Below are positions 26,253 through 35,389 of a DNA stretch of 64,000 nucleotides, piece by piece (position 1 is the stretch's first letter; each line of letters opens with the position of its first letter). Made by a program: the position numbers and the translations under genes. The stretch comes from an uncultured Pelagibacteraceae bacterium (lineage in GTDB: Bacteria > Pseudomonadota > Alphaproteobacteria > Pelagibacterales > Pelagibacteraceae), in the NCBI GenBank assembly GCA_902626645.1, contig CACOGC010000001.1, positions 51,001 through 115,000 on the forward strand, given 5' to 3'. The notes under the pieces were generated by a model. The model saw nothing but the letters and a program-made list of their open reading frames with translations. It was not told the DNA's origin and did no database searches.

Positions 26253-26984
26253 TTAATCAATAGTTTTAATCTTACTAAAAATTACCATTGGAATTAATTT
26301 TAAACTATTCAAATATCTCTTTGAAAAAACTAAAGGATTAAATATCAATCTCACAAACCATCCAAGATAAAACTTATCAATTACTCTATTTATAGGAGCT
26401 TGATCTTTTGTAAAAAATGATATTGCAGCTCCAGTACATAATATTGTTGTTTTAATTTTGAGATTTTTTTTTAAATATAATCCTAAAATTTCTTGTTTAC
26501 CACCACCGATATTTGTCAATATAAAATCAGGTCTTACCTTTTTAATTTTTTTCAAAAGTTTTCTATCTGAAAAATTTTTTATTTTATAATTCGGAGCCAT
26601 ATAATTGTATACTCTTTTTATTCCTAAATTTTTTAAAAATTTTTTATTTGATTTAGAAAATTTCAAGTTTGGATCAATACAAAAAATAGATTTTTTTTTA
26701 TTTTTTTTTAAAAAATTAAAAAATAAATCTAAAAATTTATATCCAGAAAACTTTTTTACATTTATATTTTTAAATAATCTTAGTAGTAAAACAAAAAAAC
26801 CACTATCAAAAAAAACTAAATCAGCTTTTCTGATTGAGTCATAATATTCATTTGAATGACTTATAGAAGCTAAAGTGGGGCCAGCTGGAAAAACAAATAA
26901 TCCTTTTTTAACAATACACTTATTAAAATTTTTTTCATAAATATTGTTAAATATAATTTTTTTAAAGATTACTTTACTTATCAT
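26253..26984 (-). CDS. WecB/TagA/CpsF family glycosyltransferase
   Basis: GT26-type transferase, 243 residues, of the family that adds ManNAcA, ManNAc or glucose-like residues to a lipid-linked precursor. Visible: FPAGPTLASISHS, DLVFFDSG, GGGKQEILG (about 161-169, like GxPkQE), TILCTGAAISFF, and the C-terminal APINRVIDKFYLGWFVRLIFN followed by PLVFSKRYL, the counterpart of RAPxWxxxxGLEWLyRLxxEP in TagA/WecG. Sequence is divergent and Lys-rich. It probably adds the second sugar after the WecA-like enzyme at 28095. Confidence 0.85.
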   Translation of the reverse strand: MISKVIFKKIIFNNIYEKNFNKCIVKKGLFVFPAGPTLASISHSNEYYDSIRKADLVFFDSGFFVLLLRLFKNINVKKFSGYKFLDLFFNFLKKNKKKSIFCIDPNLKFSKSNKKFLKNLGIKRVYNYMAPNYKIKNFSDRKLLKKIKKVRPDFILTNIGGGKQEILGLYLKKNLKIKTTILCTGAAISFFTKDQAPINRVIDKFYLGWFVRLIFNPLVFSKRYLNSLKLIPMVIFSKIKTID

Positions 26985-27009
26985 TCATAAATGTTCTTTT
27001 AAATAATAT

Positions 27010-28020
27010 TCAAGATTTTGTAAATCTGCTTAAATTTGAACCATGCTTATTAATTTCACTATTCATCCATTCATATGTTATTTTAAGACCATCTTTTAAT
27101 TTAATTTTAAAACTCCAATTTAAAACTTTTTTTACTAAATCATTGTTGCTAGATCTTCCTCTTACACCTTTTGGCTTATCCAACTGGTAATCACGTTTTA
27201 ATTTTTTTATCTTCGAAATATCCTCAATTAAATCTATCATTTGGTTAATTGAGACCTGTTCATCACTGCCAATATTTACAGGTTCAGAGAAGTCAGATTC
27301 AAATAATCTTAAAGTACCCTCTATGCAGTCATCAATAAACAAAAAAGATCTTGTTTGTTTTCCATCACCCCAAACATCAATCTTATTTTCATTATTTTCT
27401 TTTGCATAGATAACTTTTCTACATAAAGCTGCTGGAGCTTTCTCTCTGCCACCATCATAAGTTCCAAATGGACCATAGATGTTGTGATATCTAGCTATTC
27501 TAACCTCAATATTATAATCTTCCATAAAGTGTCTACACATTCGTTCACTGAATAACTTTTCCCATCCGTAACCATCCTCTGGATCTGCAGGATATGCATC
27601 ACTCTCTTTCAAGCCTTCTATAAAAACTTCCTGCTGTTTTGATTTGTTGTAGGCACATGCGCTTGAAGAAAAAAAATATCTTTTTATTCCCTCTTCTTTA
27701 CATGCAATAAGTAAATTTGTATTTATTAATACCGACTGCATACACTCAGCTTTATTATTCTCAATAAAACCCATTCCACCCATGTTGCAAGCCATATTGA
27801 AAACATAATCAATATTTTTAACTATTTTCCTGCAGTTGTTAATTTCTTTCATATCCATTGAATAATGATTTTCAGCATTATCAAAATCCTGAAACCAATA
27901 CTCTTTTGGTTTAATATCAGATGCAATTATTGAGTTATCATTTTCTAACAACCTTTTTACCAAGTGGCCACCTATAAAACCACCAGCTCCAACTACTAAA
28001 ATTTTTTTATTCTTTATCAT
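27010..28020 (-). CDS. GDP-mannose 3,5-epimerase
   Basis: Extended SDR closely resembling plant GDP-mannose 3,5-epimerase, which makes GDP-L-galactose and GDP-L-gulose. Of 336 residues, key motifs are VVGAGGFIGGHL, FSSSACAYNKSKQ (active-site Cys in SSAC), EDGYGWEKLFSERMCRHF (YxxxK), RYHNIYGPFGTYDGGREKAP followed by AALCRK (catalytic Lys), DGKQTRSFLFIDDCIEG and GVRGRSSNNDLVK (binding Arg). The match runs the full length. It lies between a TagA-like transferase and a WecA-like enzyme and shares the GDP-mannose pool with gmd-fcl. Confidence 0.9.
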   Translation of the reverse strand: MIKNKKILVVGAGGFIGGHLVKRLLENDNSIIASDIKPKEYWFQDFDNAENHYSMDMKEINNCRKIVKNIDYVFNMACNMGGMGFIENNKAECMQSVLINTNLLIACKEEGIKRYFFSSSACAYNKSKQQEVFIEGLKESDAYPADPEDGYGWEKLFSERMCRHFMEDYNIEVRIARYHNIYGPFGTYDGGREKAPAALCRKVIYAKENNENKIDVWGDGKQTRSFLFIDDCIEGTLRLFESDFSEPVNIGSDEQVSINQMIDLIEDISKIKKLKRDYQLDKPKGVRGRSSNNDLVKKVLNWSFKIKLKDGLKITYEWMNSEINKHGSNLSRFTKS

Positions 28021-28094
28021 AATTTAATTTCAATTTCTTATGATTACTCTAACTATTTTGCAACTTTTAATTATCATGTTTACGATAAGAACTT

Positions 28095-29102
28095 TCATGA
28101 ATTTATCTTATACTCCAAAAATAAGACTAAAGTTAAATAAATTAAAAAATTTAAAATCAAAATTAAATAAGTTTTAAGACCAATGATCATTAATATAAAT
28201 GGTAATATGGATAAACTGAGAGTAATTATTATCGTATAATTCTTATTTTGTGTAAGTTTATCTACTAAATGATGTAAATGTTTTAAATCACCTTTAAACG
28301 GATGTTTGCCTCTGATGATTCTAAAAGTAAATAATCTTAACATATCCATTGCTGGAACAAGCAATATAATAAAAACTTCATCACCAAAGAAAAAATTTTC
28401 GAAATTTTTATATTGATAAATAAAAGCACATCCAATTATTGCGCTAATCAAATAACATCCTCCATCACCAATAAAGACCTTATTATGAAAGTTTAGTATT
28501 GCCAAAAAAATGAGGCATATTGAAATTAAAATAAAGAATATTGGTAAAAAACCTTTTAATATAAAAATTAAAAATACAAACAAAGTAAAAAAAATAAGCT
28601 GTAAATTAATTCCATCAAACATATTCATCGCATTTGCTAGTAACGCAAATGATAAGATAGTAAATAAAAGAGAAAAATTTTTAAAAAAATAGATTTGATC
28701 CAAAAAAGAAATTTTTATAATCTTTAATTTAATTTCTGGAAATAATATGGTAATTAAAAAAATTGAGATTAATAAGAGTACTAATTTCATATTTGGTGAA
28801 AGATTTTTTAAGTCGTCAATAAAACCAATTAAAAAGAACATGGTTCCTAAAATGACAATTATGTAAGAAAAATTATCTTTAAAAAGTAAATAATCTAACT
28901 CTAATATATTAAGAAAAAAAACTATCAAAAATAGATTTATCAAAATAATTAAACCACCGACTAAAGACACTGGCTTTTTATGTTTTTTTAACTTTCCATC
29001 AGGTTTGTCAAAAAAAGAGAGGTAATTCGTTAAATTTTTGAAATTTAAAAAAATTAATAAGTTAAAAAAAAATATGAATAATGATAAAAAAAATACTGAC
29101 AT
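28095..29102 (-). CDS. WecA/MraY-family polyprenyl-phosphate sugar-1-phosphate transferase
   Basis: Initiating enzyme that loads the first sugar phosphate onto undecaprenyl phosphate. The 335 residues hold about 10-11 membrane helices. Cytoplasmic-loop motifs are intact: FDKPDGKLKKHKKPVSLVGG (about 31-50), GFIDDLKNLSPNMKL with DDxxN/D, NMFDGINLQ (about 162-170), GDGGCYLI and KGDLKHLHHLVDKL with the HxHH motif (about 270). Likely substrate is UDP-GlcNAc or a related HexNAc, but sequence does not fix this. It lies beside the polymerase/ligase and TagA-like genes. Confidence 0.92.
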   Translation of the reverse strand: MSVFFLSLFIFFFNLLIFLNFKNLTNYLSFFDKPDGKLKKHKKPVSLVGGLIILINLFLIVFFLNILELDYLLFKDNFSYIIVILGTMFFLIGFIDDLKNLSPNMKLVLLLISIFLITILFPEIKLKIIKISFLDQIYFFKNFSLLFTILSFALLANAMNMFDGINLQLIFFTLFVFLIFILKGFLPIFFILISICLIFLAILNFHNKVFIGDGGCYLISAIIGCAFIYQYKNFENFFFGDEVFIILLVPAMDMLRLFTFRIIRGKHPFKGDLKHLHHLVDKLTQNKNYTIIITLSLSILPFILMIIGLKTYLILILNFLIYLTLVLFLEYKINS

Positions 29103-29145
29103 TTTTTTAATTAATAAAATTTCATTATTATAATAAGATCGTTAA

Positions 29146-30039
29146 TTATAAATTTTTCTGTCTAAATCTTAAAATAAATTTTGGTAAAAAATATAAAACT
29201 AATAGCTTTAATTTCAAAAAAAATAGTGGATATTTCATTATTTCAAAGATTAAACCAAAATTTTTTTTATAAAGAGTTAGATAGACTAATCTTAAATAAT
29301 TTAGTCTTTGAAGCAATTTAATTTTTTTTTCTCTAAATATCCCATATCTAAAATCCTGATGATTGAACCAATTTTTGAACTCTGTATAAAACATCCTTCT
29401 GTTATTATGAGTAAAATTGTCTTTATGGATTCTTATATTTACCAACTTATCTTGAAAACCCATGCCTTTATATATCTTGGCTATTCTAAGAATAAAATCG
29501 TAATCTCCAATAATATTGTAAGAGGGGTTAAACCTAAAATTTTTTACCAATTTTTTTTTGATTATTATTGAACTTAGTTTTACAAAATAAAAATCTATCA
29601 ATTCACCCAAAATAAATCCCGTGGGAAGTTTTTTTTTATAGAAAATTTCAAATTTGTTTTTATTTTCAAAATAATGAAAACAATTTGAATAAGAAAACGC
29701 ATAATCATTTGGGGATGTGAAAAACTTTTTTCTTGATTCAAGAAATTTATCATCCCACCAATCATCAACATCAAGGAATGCTATAAAGTTACCTTTAGTT
29801 TTTTTTATGGCTTGATTTCTAGAATCGTAAAGTTTAATTTTTTTTTTTGTTTTAAAATATTTAAATCTTCTATCTTTAATCATTTTAAATATTGAAGCAC
29901 TTTTATCAGTCGAGCAATTATCCATAAAAATTACCTCAAAATTTTTATATTTTTGGTTTAATAATGATTTTAGTGTTTGTGATAAATATTTTTCACCATT
30001 ATAACAATTTACAATAACACTAACTAATTTTTTTTTCAT
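29146..30039 (-). CDS. Glycosyltransferase family 2
   Basis: GT-A transferase of 297 residues. It starts MKKKLVSVIVNCYNGEKYL, with EVIFMDNCSTDKS (about 33-45), DSRNQAIKKTKGNFIAFLDVDDWW (about 72-95; DVDD is the DxD site) and RKKFFTSP. A basic C-terminal region of about 60 residues contains a hydrophobic stretch. Donor and acceptor are unknown. Its start lies 20 nt inside the end of the O-antigen ligase-like gene. Confidence 0.88.
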   Translation of the reverse strand: MKKKLVSVIVNCYNGEKYLSQTLKSLLNQKYKNFEVIFMDNCSTDKSASIFKMIKDRRFKYFKTKKKIKLYDSRNQAIKKTKGNFIAFLDVDDWWDDKFLESRKKFFTSPNDYAFSYSNCFHYFENKNKFEIFYKKKLPTGFILGELIDFYFVKLSSIIIKKKLVKNFRFNPSYNIIGDYDFILRIAKIYKGMGFQDKLVNIRIHKDNFTHNNRRMFYTEFKNWFNHQDFRYGIFREKKIKLLQRLNYLRLVYLTLYKKNFGLIFEIMKYPLFFLKLKLLVLYFLPKFILRFRQKNL

Positions 30040-31321
30040 TTTTATCTTTAAAATATAAATAAAAACCTATGGGATAAAAATAAAACATTGATAACCAATT
30101 GTTAAAAAAGTTTCCATTAGGCACTAAGGGCCATATATTCACAAATATAGCTGTAATAGCAATAGCTTTTGAAATTTCGTATTTATCAAATTTTTTTGAG
30201 GAATTTATCTTTTTTCTACACATAAATATTTCCTTTATTACATAAAATAACCCTAAAATTAGTAATGAAAATCCTATTAAACCATTCGAAACTAATATTT
30301 GAACATATGTGTTATGAGGATGAGTTGAACACCCTTCATCATCATTAAGTGTATAAATTTTTTTTCTACATAAATATCTAAAACCTTTTACCCCAGTTCC
30401 AAAGATCATGTGATCTTTAAAAATTTTATACGCAAGAAGATAATGGTAATGGTGATCATATGAAAACATATATACTTTATCAATTAACTTATTTTCATTA
30501 TTAAAATTTTGCCTCTTATCTATTTTCGTAACTTGGTTATAGGTATTACTAAACATTCTTACTGCGGGATTATTTTTGTCTGAATTTTGTAAATTTGTTA
30601 AAATTATTGATATGAATATAAAGCTTAACATAATAAAAATAATAAATTTTCTCAAATTTTTTGAAATGAAGAATAATGTAAAAAAAAATAATATTATTAA
30701 TCCAAAAGAACTTCTTTCCCCTGATAAATAAATAATAGAACAAGAGAAAGAAATCAAAATAACAATAATTAGATTACTTTTTTCAGTCAAAATTTCACTC
30801 ATAATCAAATAAATTAAAAAAATTGGTAATGTTCTTAAAATAAAACTACCTAAGATTAATTCTTCACCAAAAAAACTTGACACTCTGCCACTTTTTAGTT
30901 CAAACCCAACTAAATTTTTCCCAAAGTAATATTGAATTAAAGAGTCACAAATTAATATAAAAAGAAATACTGAATAAAAAAAAACTATTTTTTTATCAAA
31001 ATTATTAAATTTTTCTAGAATAAACCAAATAGCAAAAGCATACAGGGGTATTCTAAAATAAAACAAACCTCCTTTCGTATGGTTAAAATCAATAAAATTC
31101 AAAATTGTTGAAAATAATACTGACAAATAAAAAATTCCAAAAAAAATTAGATATCTATTATTTAAAAATCTAAATTGATTCTCTTTAATAATAAAATAAA
31201 AAAAATAAATGATTACAGAAATTAAAAATAATTCAGAAACAAGTGGACCTACTAGTAGAAGAAAAGGAAAAATAGCTATTCCATATATAAATAATCTAGA
31301 TAATTTAGTTTCTAAATTCAT
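30020..31321 (-). CDS. O-antigen ligase/polymerase-like membrane protein (copy 2)
   Basis: Multi-pass Wzy/WaaL-type protein, 433 residues and about 11 helices. It carries the same set of motifs as the tRNA-linked copy at 16627: GRVSSFFGEELILGSF, GERSSFG, GTGVKGFRYL, STHPHNTYVQILVSNGLIGF and VPNGNFFNN. Within a polysaccharide operon it is most likely the O-unit polymerase, with the other copy the ligase, but sequence alone does not separate the two roles. It overlaps both neighbours by 17-20 nt. Confidence 0.86.
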   Translation of the reverse strand: MNLETKLSRLFIYGIAIFPFLLLVGPLVSELFLISVIIYFFYFIIKENQFRFLNNRYLIFFGIFYLSVLFSTILNFIDFNHTKGGLFYFRIPLYAFAIWFILEKFNNFDKKIVFFYSVFLFILICDSLIQYYFGKNLVGFELKSGRVSSFFGEELILGSFILRTLPIFLIYLIMSEILTEKSNLIIVILISFSCSIIYLSGERSSFGLIILFFFTLFFISKNLRKFIIFIMLSFIFISIILTNLQNSDKNNPAVRMFSNTYNQVTKIDKRQNFNNENKLIDKVYMFSYDHHYHYLLAYKIFKDHMIFGTGVKGFRYLCRKKIYTLNDDEGCSTHPHNTYVQILVSNGLIGFSLLILGLFYVIKEIFMCRKKINSSKKFDKYEISKAIAITAIFVNIWPLVPNGNFFNNWLSMFYFYPIGFYLYFKDKNEKKIS

Positions 31322-32312
31322 TATTAGTCAATTCTAGCAACTCTTTTTTAAAGTTATCTTTTGTATAAAAGTTATTTTTACTTATTTCTTTCTGAATTTT
31401 TTTGTAATTTTTAAAAATATAGTTGATAGTTTTATCGATATTTTTCTTATTTCTTTTGCAAATAAAAATTCCATTTCGATTGTCTAATATATGCTTAATT
31501 TCCTCAAAAATTATTATTGGTTTCAATCTAGCCAATGACTCTGATATTACTTTTGGAAATCCTTCAGTGTAAGAAGGTAAAATAAATATTCTAGAAGAAT
31601 CATATAAATTAATCATTTTTTTTATATTGGTAACAGGTCCTATAAATCTAATATTCTTATTATAATATTCTTTATAAATAGATTCTTTTTTTGTTCCTAC
31701 AATAGTTAGTTTATATTTTGTAAAATGTTTTTTAAATAAATTAATTAAAAAAATAGAACCTTTTTCCCTTTTAAATCTGCCAACATAAATAAAGTCTGTT
31801 TTAAATTTTTTAATTCCATTACATCTCTTAAACCAAGAAGAATTTAATTCGGAAGGATGTAAAATTTTTTTACTTTTAACATTTGTGAAGTATTTAGAGC
31901 ATGATAGAACTTTTAATTTTCTTTTTATAAAGAAAAACATAAAAGCATAAATATAATATCCTATAAATCCGTATTTGATTTTATATTCTAAAAAACCATC
32001 ACTTCTTAAATATACAACTCCTGTTAAGTCCAGTCTTTTTATTAACAAAAGATAAAAAAATACAAAAAAATTATATGGTGTAATTGATATAAGAAAAATA
32101 TTTATTTTTTTTTCATTTATCTGATTAAATTTTGAATAGCTAAATCTTTTATTCAATAAGAAATTCAATTTTTTGTTACTCTTTCTACAAATCAAATTCA
32201 AATTATAATTTTTATTTAGACATGTAATGATATTATTTAAATCATTATTTGACGTGAATCTTTTGTTTGAAATCCAAATTTTATCATTACTAACTAGATA
32301 TATTTTTTTCAT
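31305..32312 (-). CDS. Glycosyltransferase family 4 (GT-B)
   Basis: A retaining GT-B transferase, 335 residues. The C-terminal nucleotide-sugar domain shows FIYVGRFKREKGSIFLINLF (about 173-192), KLTIVGTKKES, and FILPSYTEGFPKVISESLARL (about 236-256, the EGFPxxxxE motif of GT4). The N-terminal half is Lys/Phe-rich and divergent, with a hydrophobic stretch near residues 75-90. Donor is unknown. Its 3' end overlaps the polymerase/ligase gene by 17 nt. Confidence 0.87.
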   Translation of the reverse strand: MKKIYLVSNDKIWISNKRFTSNNDLNNIITCLNKNYNLNLICRKSNKKLNFLLNKRFSYSKFNQINEKKINIFLISITPYNFFVFFYLLLIKRLDLTGVVYLRSDGFLEYKIKYGFIGYYIYAFMFFFIKRKLKVLSCSKYFTNVKSKKILHPSELNSSWFKRCNGIKKFKTDFIYVGRFKREKGSIFLINLFKKHFTKYKLTIVGTKKESIYKEYYNKNIRFIGPVTNIKKMINLYDSSRIFILPSYTEGFPKVISESLARLKPIIIFEEIKHILDNRNGIFICKRNKKNIDKTINYIFKNYKKIQKEISKNNFYTKDNFKKELLELTNNEFRN

Positions 32313-32387
32313 TAAATTTTTAGATATAGTATTTTCTATTTTTTAAAAAATTCAACTCAATGCTATTAGGTCTTTCCATAGAAATTA

Positions 32388-33308
32388 TTATATTTTAAAT
32401 AAAACTCTCAAATTTGATAAATTCTTGTCGTTTTCTTGATAGTTTTTTTTTTCTTTATTTTCAAATGTTTTAAAAATTTTAACCCTTTTTAAAAATTTCC
32501 TTAATGAAGATTTTAAAAAATTTTTTATTTTTCCTTTCTGCCAATTCTCGTATTTTTTTTTTGCATAATTCATATTTTTAAAATTTTCCTCTAGAGGGAT
32601 TGAACAATAGCTGATATCTAAAATTTCTAATGAGTATTTTTTTGCAATTTTTTGAAAACTTTCTTTTGTAAAAAACATTAAGTGTGGAGAGTCATAAGGT
32701 CTTAATTTAAATTTGGAATTAAATTCACAATTGGGGACCTCTAAAAATAGGTAAGAACCTTTTTTTGCTAAACTTTTAAAATTTTGAATGATACTAAGAT
32801 CTGTCAAATGCTCCAGAGAGTGTAGACATGTTATTAAATCAAATTTTTCATTTATTTCATTGATATTTTCATAATTTTTATATTCTCTTTCCTTAAGAAT
32901 TTTTTTACAATTATCATCACTTTCGGCTGAACTAATTTTTATTTTTTCATAATTTTTCTTTATAAGATATCCCAAACATCCTGTACCTGAACCAAAATCA
33001 AATAATTGATTAATTTTATTGAAATCTAAAAATTTTTCTAAATAATTTAGATAATCTAAATTTTTAAAACTTTTATAATTATTCTTTAGATCTATTGAGT
33101 CATATTCATGTGGCCTTCCATAGGCCCTATAAATTTTTTGATAAAATTCGTCTAATTTAATTTTTTTGGGCATTGGGTGACAAAAACAAAAATTACAATC
33201 CCTGCATTGATAAATGTCATTATCACCTAAATATTCAACGTCACTTTTTACATTAAACTTATATTTTTCTAAAAATATAGTTTTATTATTACAAATTAAA
33301 CACCTCAT
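32388..33308 (-). CDS. Class I SAM-dependent methyltransferase with N-terminal Cys cluster
   Basis: Methyltransferase-like protein, 306 residues. An N-terminal cysteine cluster (C3xxC6 and CRDCNFCFC, about 34-42) resembles the zinc-binding head of C-methyltransferases acting on sugars and of related O-antigen enzymes. The SAM domain follows: LFDFGSGTGCLGYLI (about 103-117), SAESDDN and ITCLHSLEHL (about 160-170), then LEVPNCEF. The C-terminus is a Lys-rich tail. It is expected to methylate a nucleotide sugar or glycan. It is coupled to the FkbM gene, sharing one base. Confidence 0.8.
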   Translation of the reverse strand: MRCLICNNKTIFLEKYKFNVKSDVEYLGDNDIYQCRDCNFCFCHPMPKKIKLDEFYQKIYRAYGRPHEYDSIDLKNNYKSFKNLDYLNYLEKFLDFNKINQLFDFGSGTGCLGYLIKKNYEKIKISSAESDDNCKKILKEREYKNYENINEINEKFDLITCLHSLEHLTDLSIIQNFKSLAKKGSYLFLEVPNCEFNSKFKLRPYDSPHLMFFTKESFQKIAKKYSLEILDISYCSIPLEENFKNMNYAKKKYENWQKGKIKNFLKSSLRKFLKRVKIFKTFENKEKKNYQENDKNLSNLRVLFKI

Positions 33309-34183
33309 TATAAATTTCTTTTTTTTTCAAATATATAATTAAATGATTGGGAGAATGGCCCACTCGAATTTTTAAGTTCATCGTTTTGTTTTTTTTCTAA
33401 AAAAGAAAAATTATTTTTTTTCATAATTTCAATAATATTACTAAACTGAGTTTTGAAATTTTCATTTATTTCTACAGATATACTTTTAATATTTGGATCT
33501 TTTAGATAATTTTCAGCTCCACTCAAAATTAGATGCTCAATTCCATCAACATCAATTTTTATGTAATCTGGTATTTCTAAAATTTTATCATCTAAAATAT
33601 CTTTTATGCTTAAACCGAAGAGTTGATACTTCATTGGATAACTCTGCTCTTTACCCTCAAAATTTAAATTTTCTCCAAAAGAATTTAAAGCTCCACCTTC
33701 TATAAATTCATTATGTTTCATCATTAAAAATTTCTTACTCTTATTTGTGAGAGGATTAGTAAAAACTTTAATATTATTTTCTAAATTATTTATTGATATG
33801 TTTCTTGTCAGAACTCTCAAATTATTACTAGATGGTTCAAAACTAATTACTTGACAATTTGAATGAGTGACTGCTGCGTATATTGAATACAAGCCAATAT
33901 TGGATCCTATATCCCAAAAATTAAATTTTTTATTGTTGTTAAACTTATTTATCCAAGCAATTGTTTCAGGTTCTTTGGTAAAAAAAGTATTTACACGCCA
34001 CTCTGTTAGCTGATTAGGTACAAAAAATTTTATTTTTCTTTTATCTACTTGGACTATTTGATAACTATCATTTGATAAAAAATCTTTAAACAATGAAACG
34101 ACGCTTTTCTTAAAAAAAAATTTAAAAAAAAAATCAAAAGATTTTACTAACTTATAGAGTAGATAAGAGAAATTTTTAAACAC
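33308..34183 (-). CDS. FkbM family methyltransferase
   Basis: SAM-dependent O-methyltransferase of the FkbM type, 291 residues. Motifs: NFWDIGSNIGLYSIYAA (about 92-108), VISFEPSSNNLRVLTRNI (about 115-132), and IKIDVDGIEHLILSGAENYL (about 207-226). It starts with an amphipathic region of about 50 residues before the catalytic domain. FkbM proteins are common in polysaccharide loci, where they methylate sugars. It lies 7 nt after the oxygenase gene and shares a base with the next methyltransferase. Confidence 0.9.
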   Translation of the reverse strand: MFKNFSYLLYKLVKSFDFFFKFFFKKSVVSLFKDFLSNDSYQIVQVDKRKIKFFVPNQLTEWRVNTFFTKEPETIAWINKFNNNKKFNFWDIGSNIGLYSIYAAVTHSNCQVISFEPSSNNLRVLTRNISINNLENNIKVFTNPLTNKSKKFLMMKHNEFIEGGALNSFGENLNFEGKEQSYPMKYQLFGLSIKDILDDKILEIPDYIKIDVDGIEHLILSGAENYLKDPNIKSISVEINENFKTQFSNIIEIMKKNNFSFLEKKQNDELKNSSGPFSQSFNYIFEKKRNL

Positions 34184-34190
34184 AAAATAA

Positions 34191-34823
34191 TTAATTTATT
34201 GTAAATTTGAAGTATCTTAATAAATATGGATTGATTTTATCAAAAATTTTCATTTTGTAGTAATTTATATTTTCTAACTCACAAGCTTTTTTTAAATCAT
34301 ACGTCATTAAATTATAAACTAATGCTAATCTATTTGTATTTTTATCTCCTTCATATGAATGCCAGCTGTGATTTTGCGATCTTGAAAAAAAAAATGCTCT
34401 ATTTTGTTTCCACTCAATCTCTCTCTTATTTTTACCTTGCTGGTTTTCATAAACAAAAGTTCCTTTATTTTTTCTGGGGTTTAAATAAATAACTCCACTT
34501 AATAATTTGTTAGGTGTATCGCGATGAATTGGAAATTCATAATTTCTACCTGTTTCAACTATATGAAACTCTGAATAATCATATAGATCCAATTTTTTTG
34601 GTGCTAATTCGCTAAGAATATTCATTGCCTTTTTATTATATTCATTATGAAGCTCTTTAAGGAGATCATTGCTCAAACAAGAAGTATTTAGATTGTTAAA
34701 TTTATCAATCTTATTTTTATATACTTTAATATTGTCAGGATCTACTATCTCTAAATTCAGTTCACATAATTTTTTAAAATGTTCCTGATTTAAAAAATTA
34801 TCAATTATTCTATAATCTTTCAT
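34191..34823 (-). CDS. 2-oxoglutarate/Fe(II)-dependent oxygenase
   Basis: Double-stranded beta-helix oxygenase like prolyl 4-hydroxylases, 210 residues. The iron triad is visible as HRD in FPIHRDTPNKLLSG (about 117-119, HxD) and the distal His in SQNHSWHSYEG (about 154-157). The 2-oxoglutarate-binding basic residue is probably the Arg in NRLALVYN. In this position it may hydroxylate a sugar or lipid. First gene of the minus-strand block that runs to 5S; a 125-nt divergent spacer lies upstream. Confidence 0.82.
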   Translation of the reverse strand: MKDYRIIDNFLNQEHFKKLCELNLEIVDPDNIKVYKNKIDKFNNLNTSCLSNDLLKELHNEYNKKAMNILSELAPKKLDLYDYSEFHIVETGRNYEFPIHRDTPNKLLSGVIYLNPRKNKGTFVYENQQGKNKREIEWKQNRAFFFSRSQNHSWHSYEGDKNTNRLALVYNLMTYDLKKACELENINYYKMKIFDKINPYLLRYFKFTIN

Positions 34824-34948
34824 AATTTTAAATTTATAAATATTTTAACCTATACTATATACTTAACATTATTTCATTTTAATATTTAATTGTTGTTTTG
34901 ATCTAGATCTTGAATTAAAAAGTATTATTTATTCTTTTAAATCAAAAT
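34824..34948. promoter_or_regulatory. Divergent spacer between oxygenase and GDPD-like genes
   Basis: A 125-bp AT-rich spacer from which two divergent blocks must be transcribed. A 10-bp palindrome GATCTAGATC lies at about 34900-34909. Several TATAAT-like hexamers are present on both strands, but no pair is clear enough to assign. Confidence 0.35.
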
Positions 34949-35389
34949 ATGTTTTTTATTTCACATAGGGGAAATACATTAGGTCCTAATCCTGAAGATG
35001 AAAACAAAATAGAATATGTGGAAGAAACTCTTAAAAATTTTGATGTTGAAATAGATGTTTGGTATTATAAGAATAATTATTATCTTGGTCATGATGAACC
35101 ATTATACAAAGTAAATAATAAATTCCTCAAAAATAAAAGGTTTTGGATACATTGCAAAAATTTAGAGTGTTTCTACAAACTTTCAGAACTTGATGTCAAT
35201 TATTTTTGGCATGAAAAGGATAAAATTATAATCACTAGTAAGGGTTTTTTTTGGAATTATCCTGGCACTATTTTATCAAAAAAAAGTATTTGTGTGATGC
35301 CAGAAATAAACAACACAAAAAAAATTAATTGTATGGGTATTTGTTCAGATTATATTCAAGACTATTATGATAGATACAATAATATTTGA
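34949..35389 (+). CDS. Short glycerophosphodiester phosphodiesterase-like protein
   Basis: A 146-residue protein with the N-terminal motifs of the GDPD TIM-barrel: SHRGNTLGPNPEDEN (His6-Arg7), VEIDVWYYKNNYYLGHDEPLY (E/D metal ligands and second His, about 35-55), and later FWIHCKN. It is much shorter than a usual GDPD (about 240 or more), so the last barrel strands are missing or reduced; similar short proteins occur in capsule/LPS loci. Whether it is an active phosphodiesterase is uncertain. The next gene starts 23 nt before its end. Confidence 0.7.
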   Translation: MFFISHRGNTLGPNPEDENKIEYVEETLKNFDVEIDVWYYKNNYYLGHDEPLYKVNNKFLKNKRFWIHCKNLECFYKLSELDVNYFWHEKDKIIITSKGFFWNYPGTILSKKSICVMPEINNTKKINCMGICSDYIQDYYDRYNNI

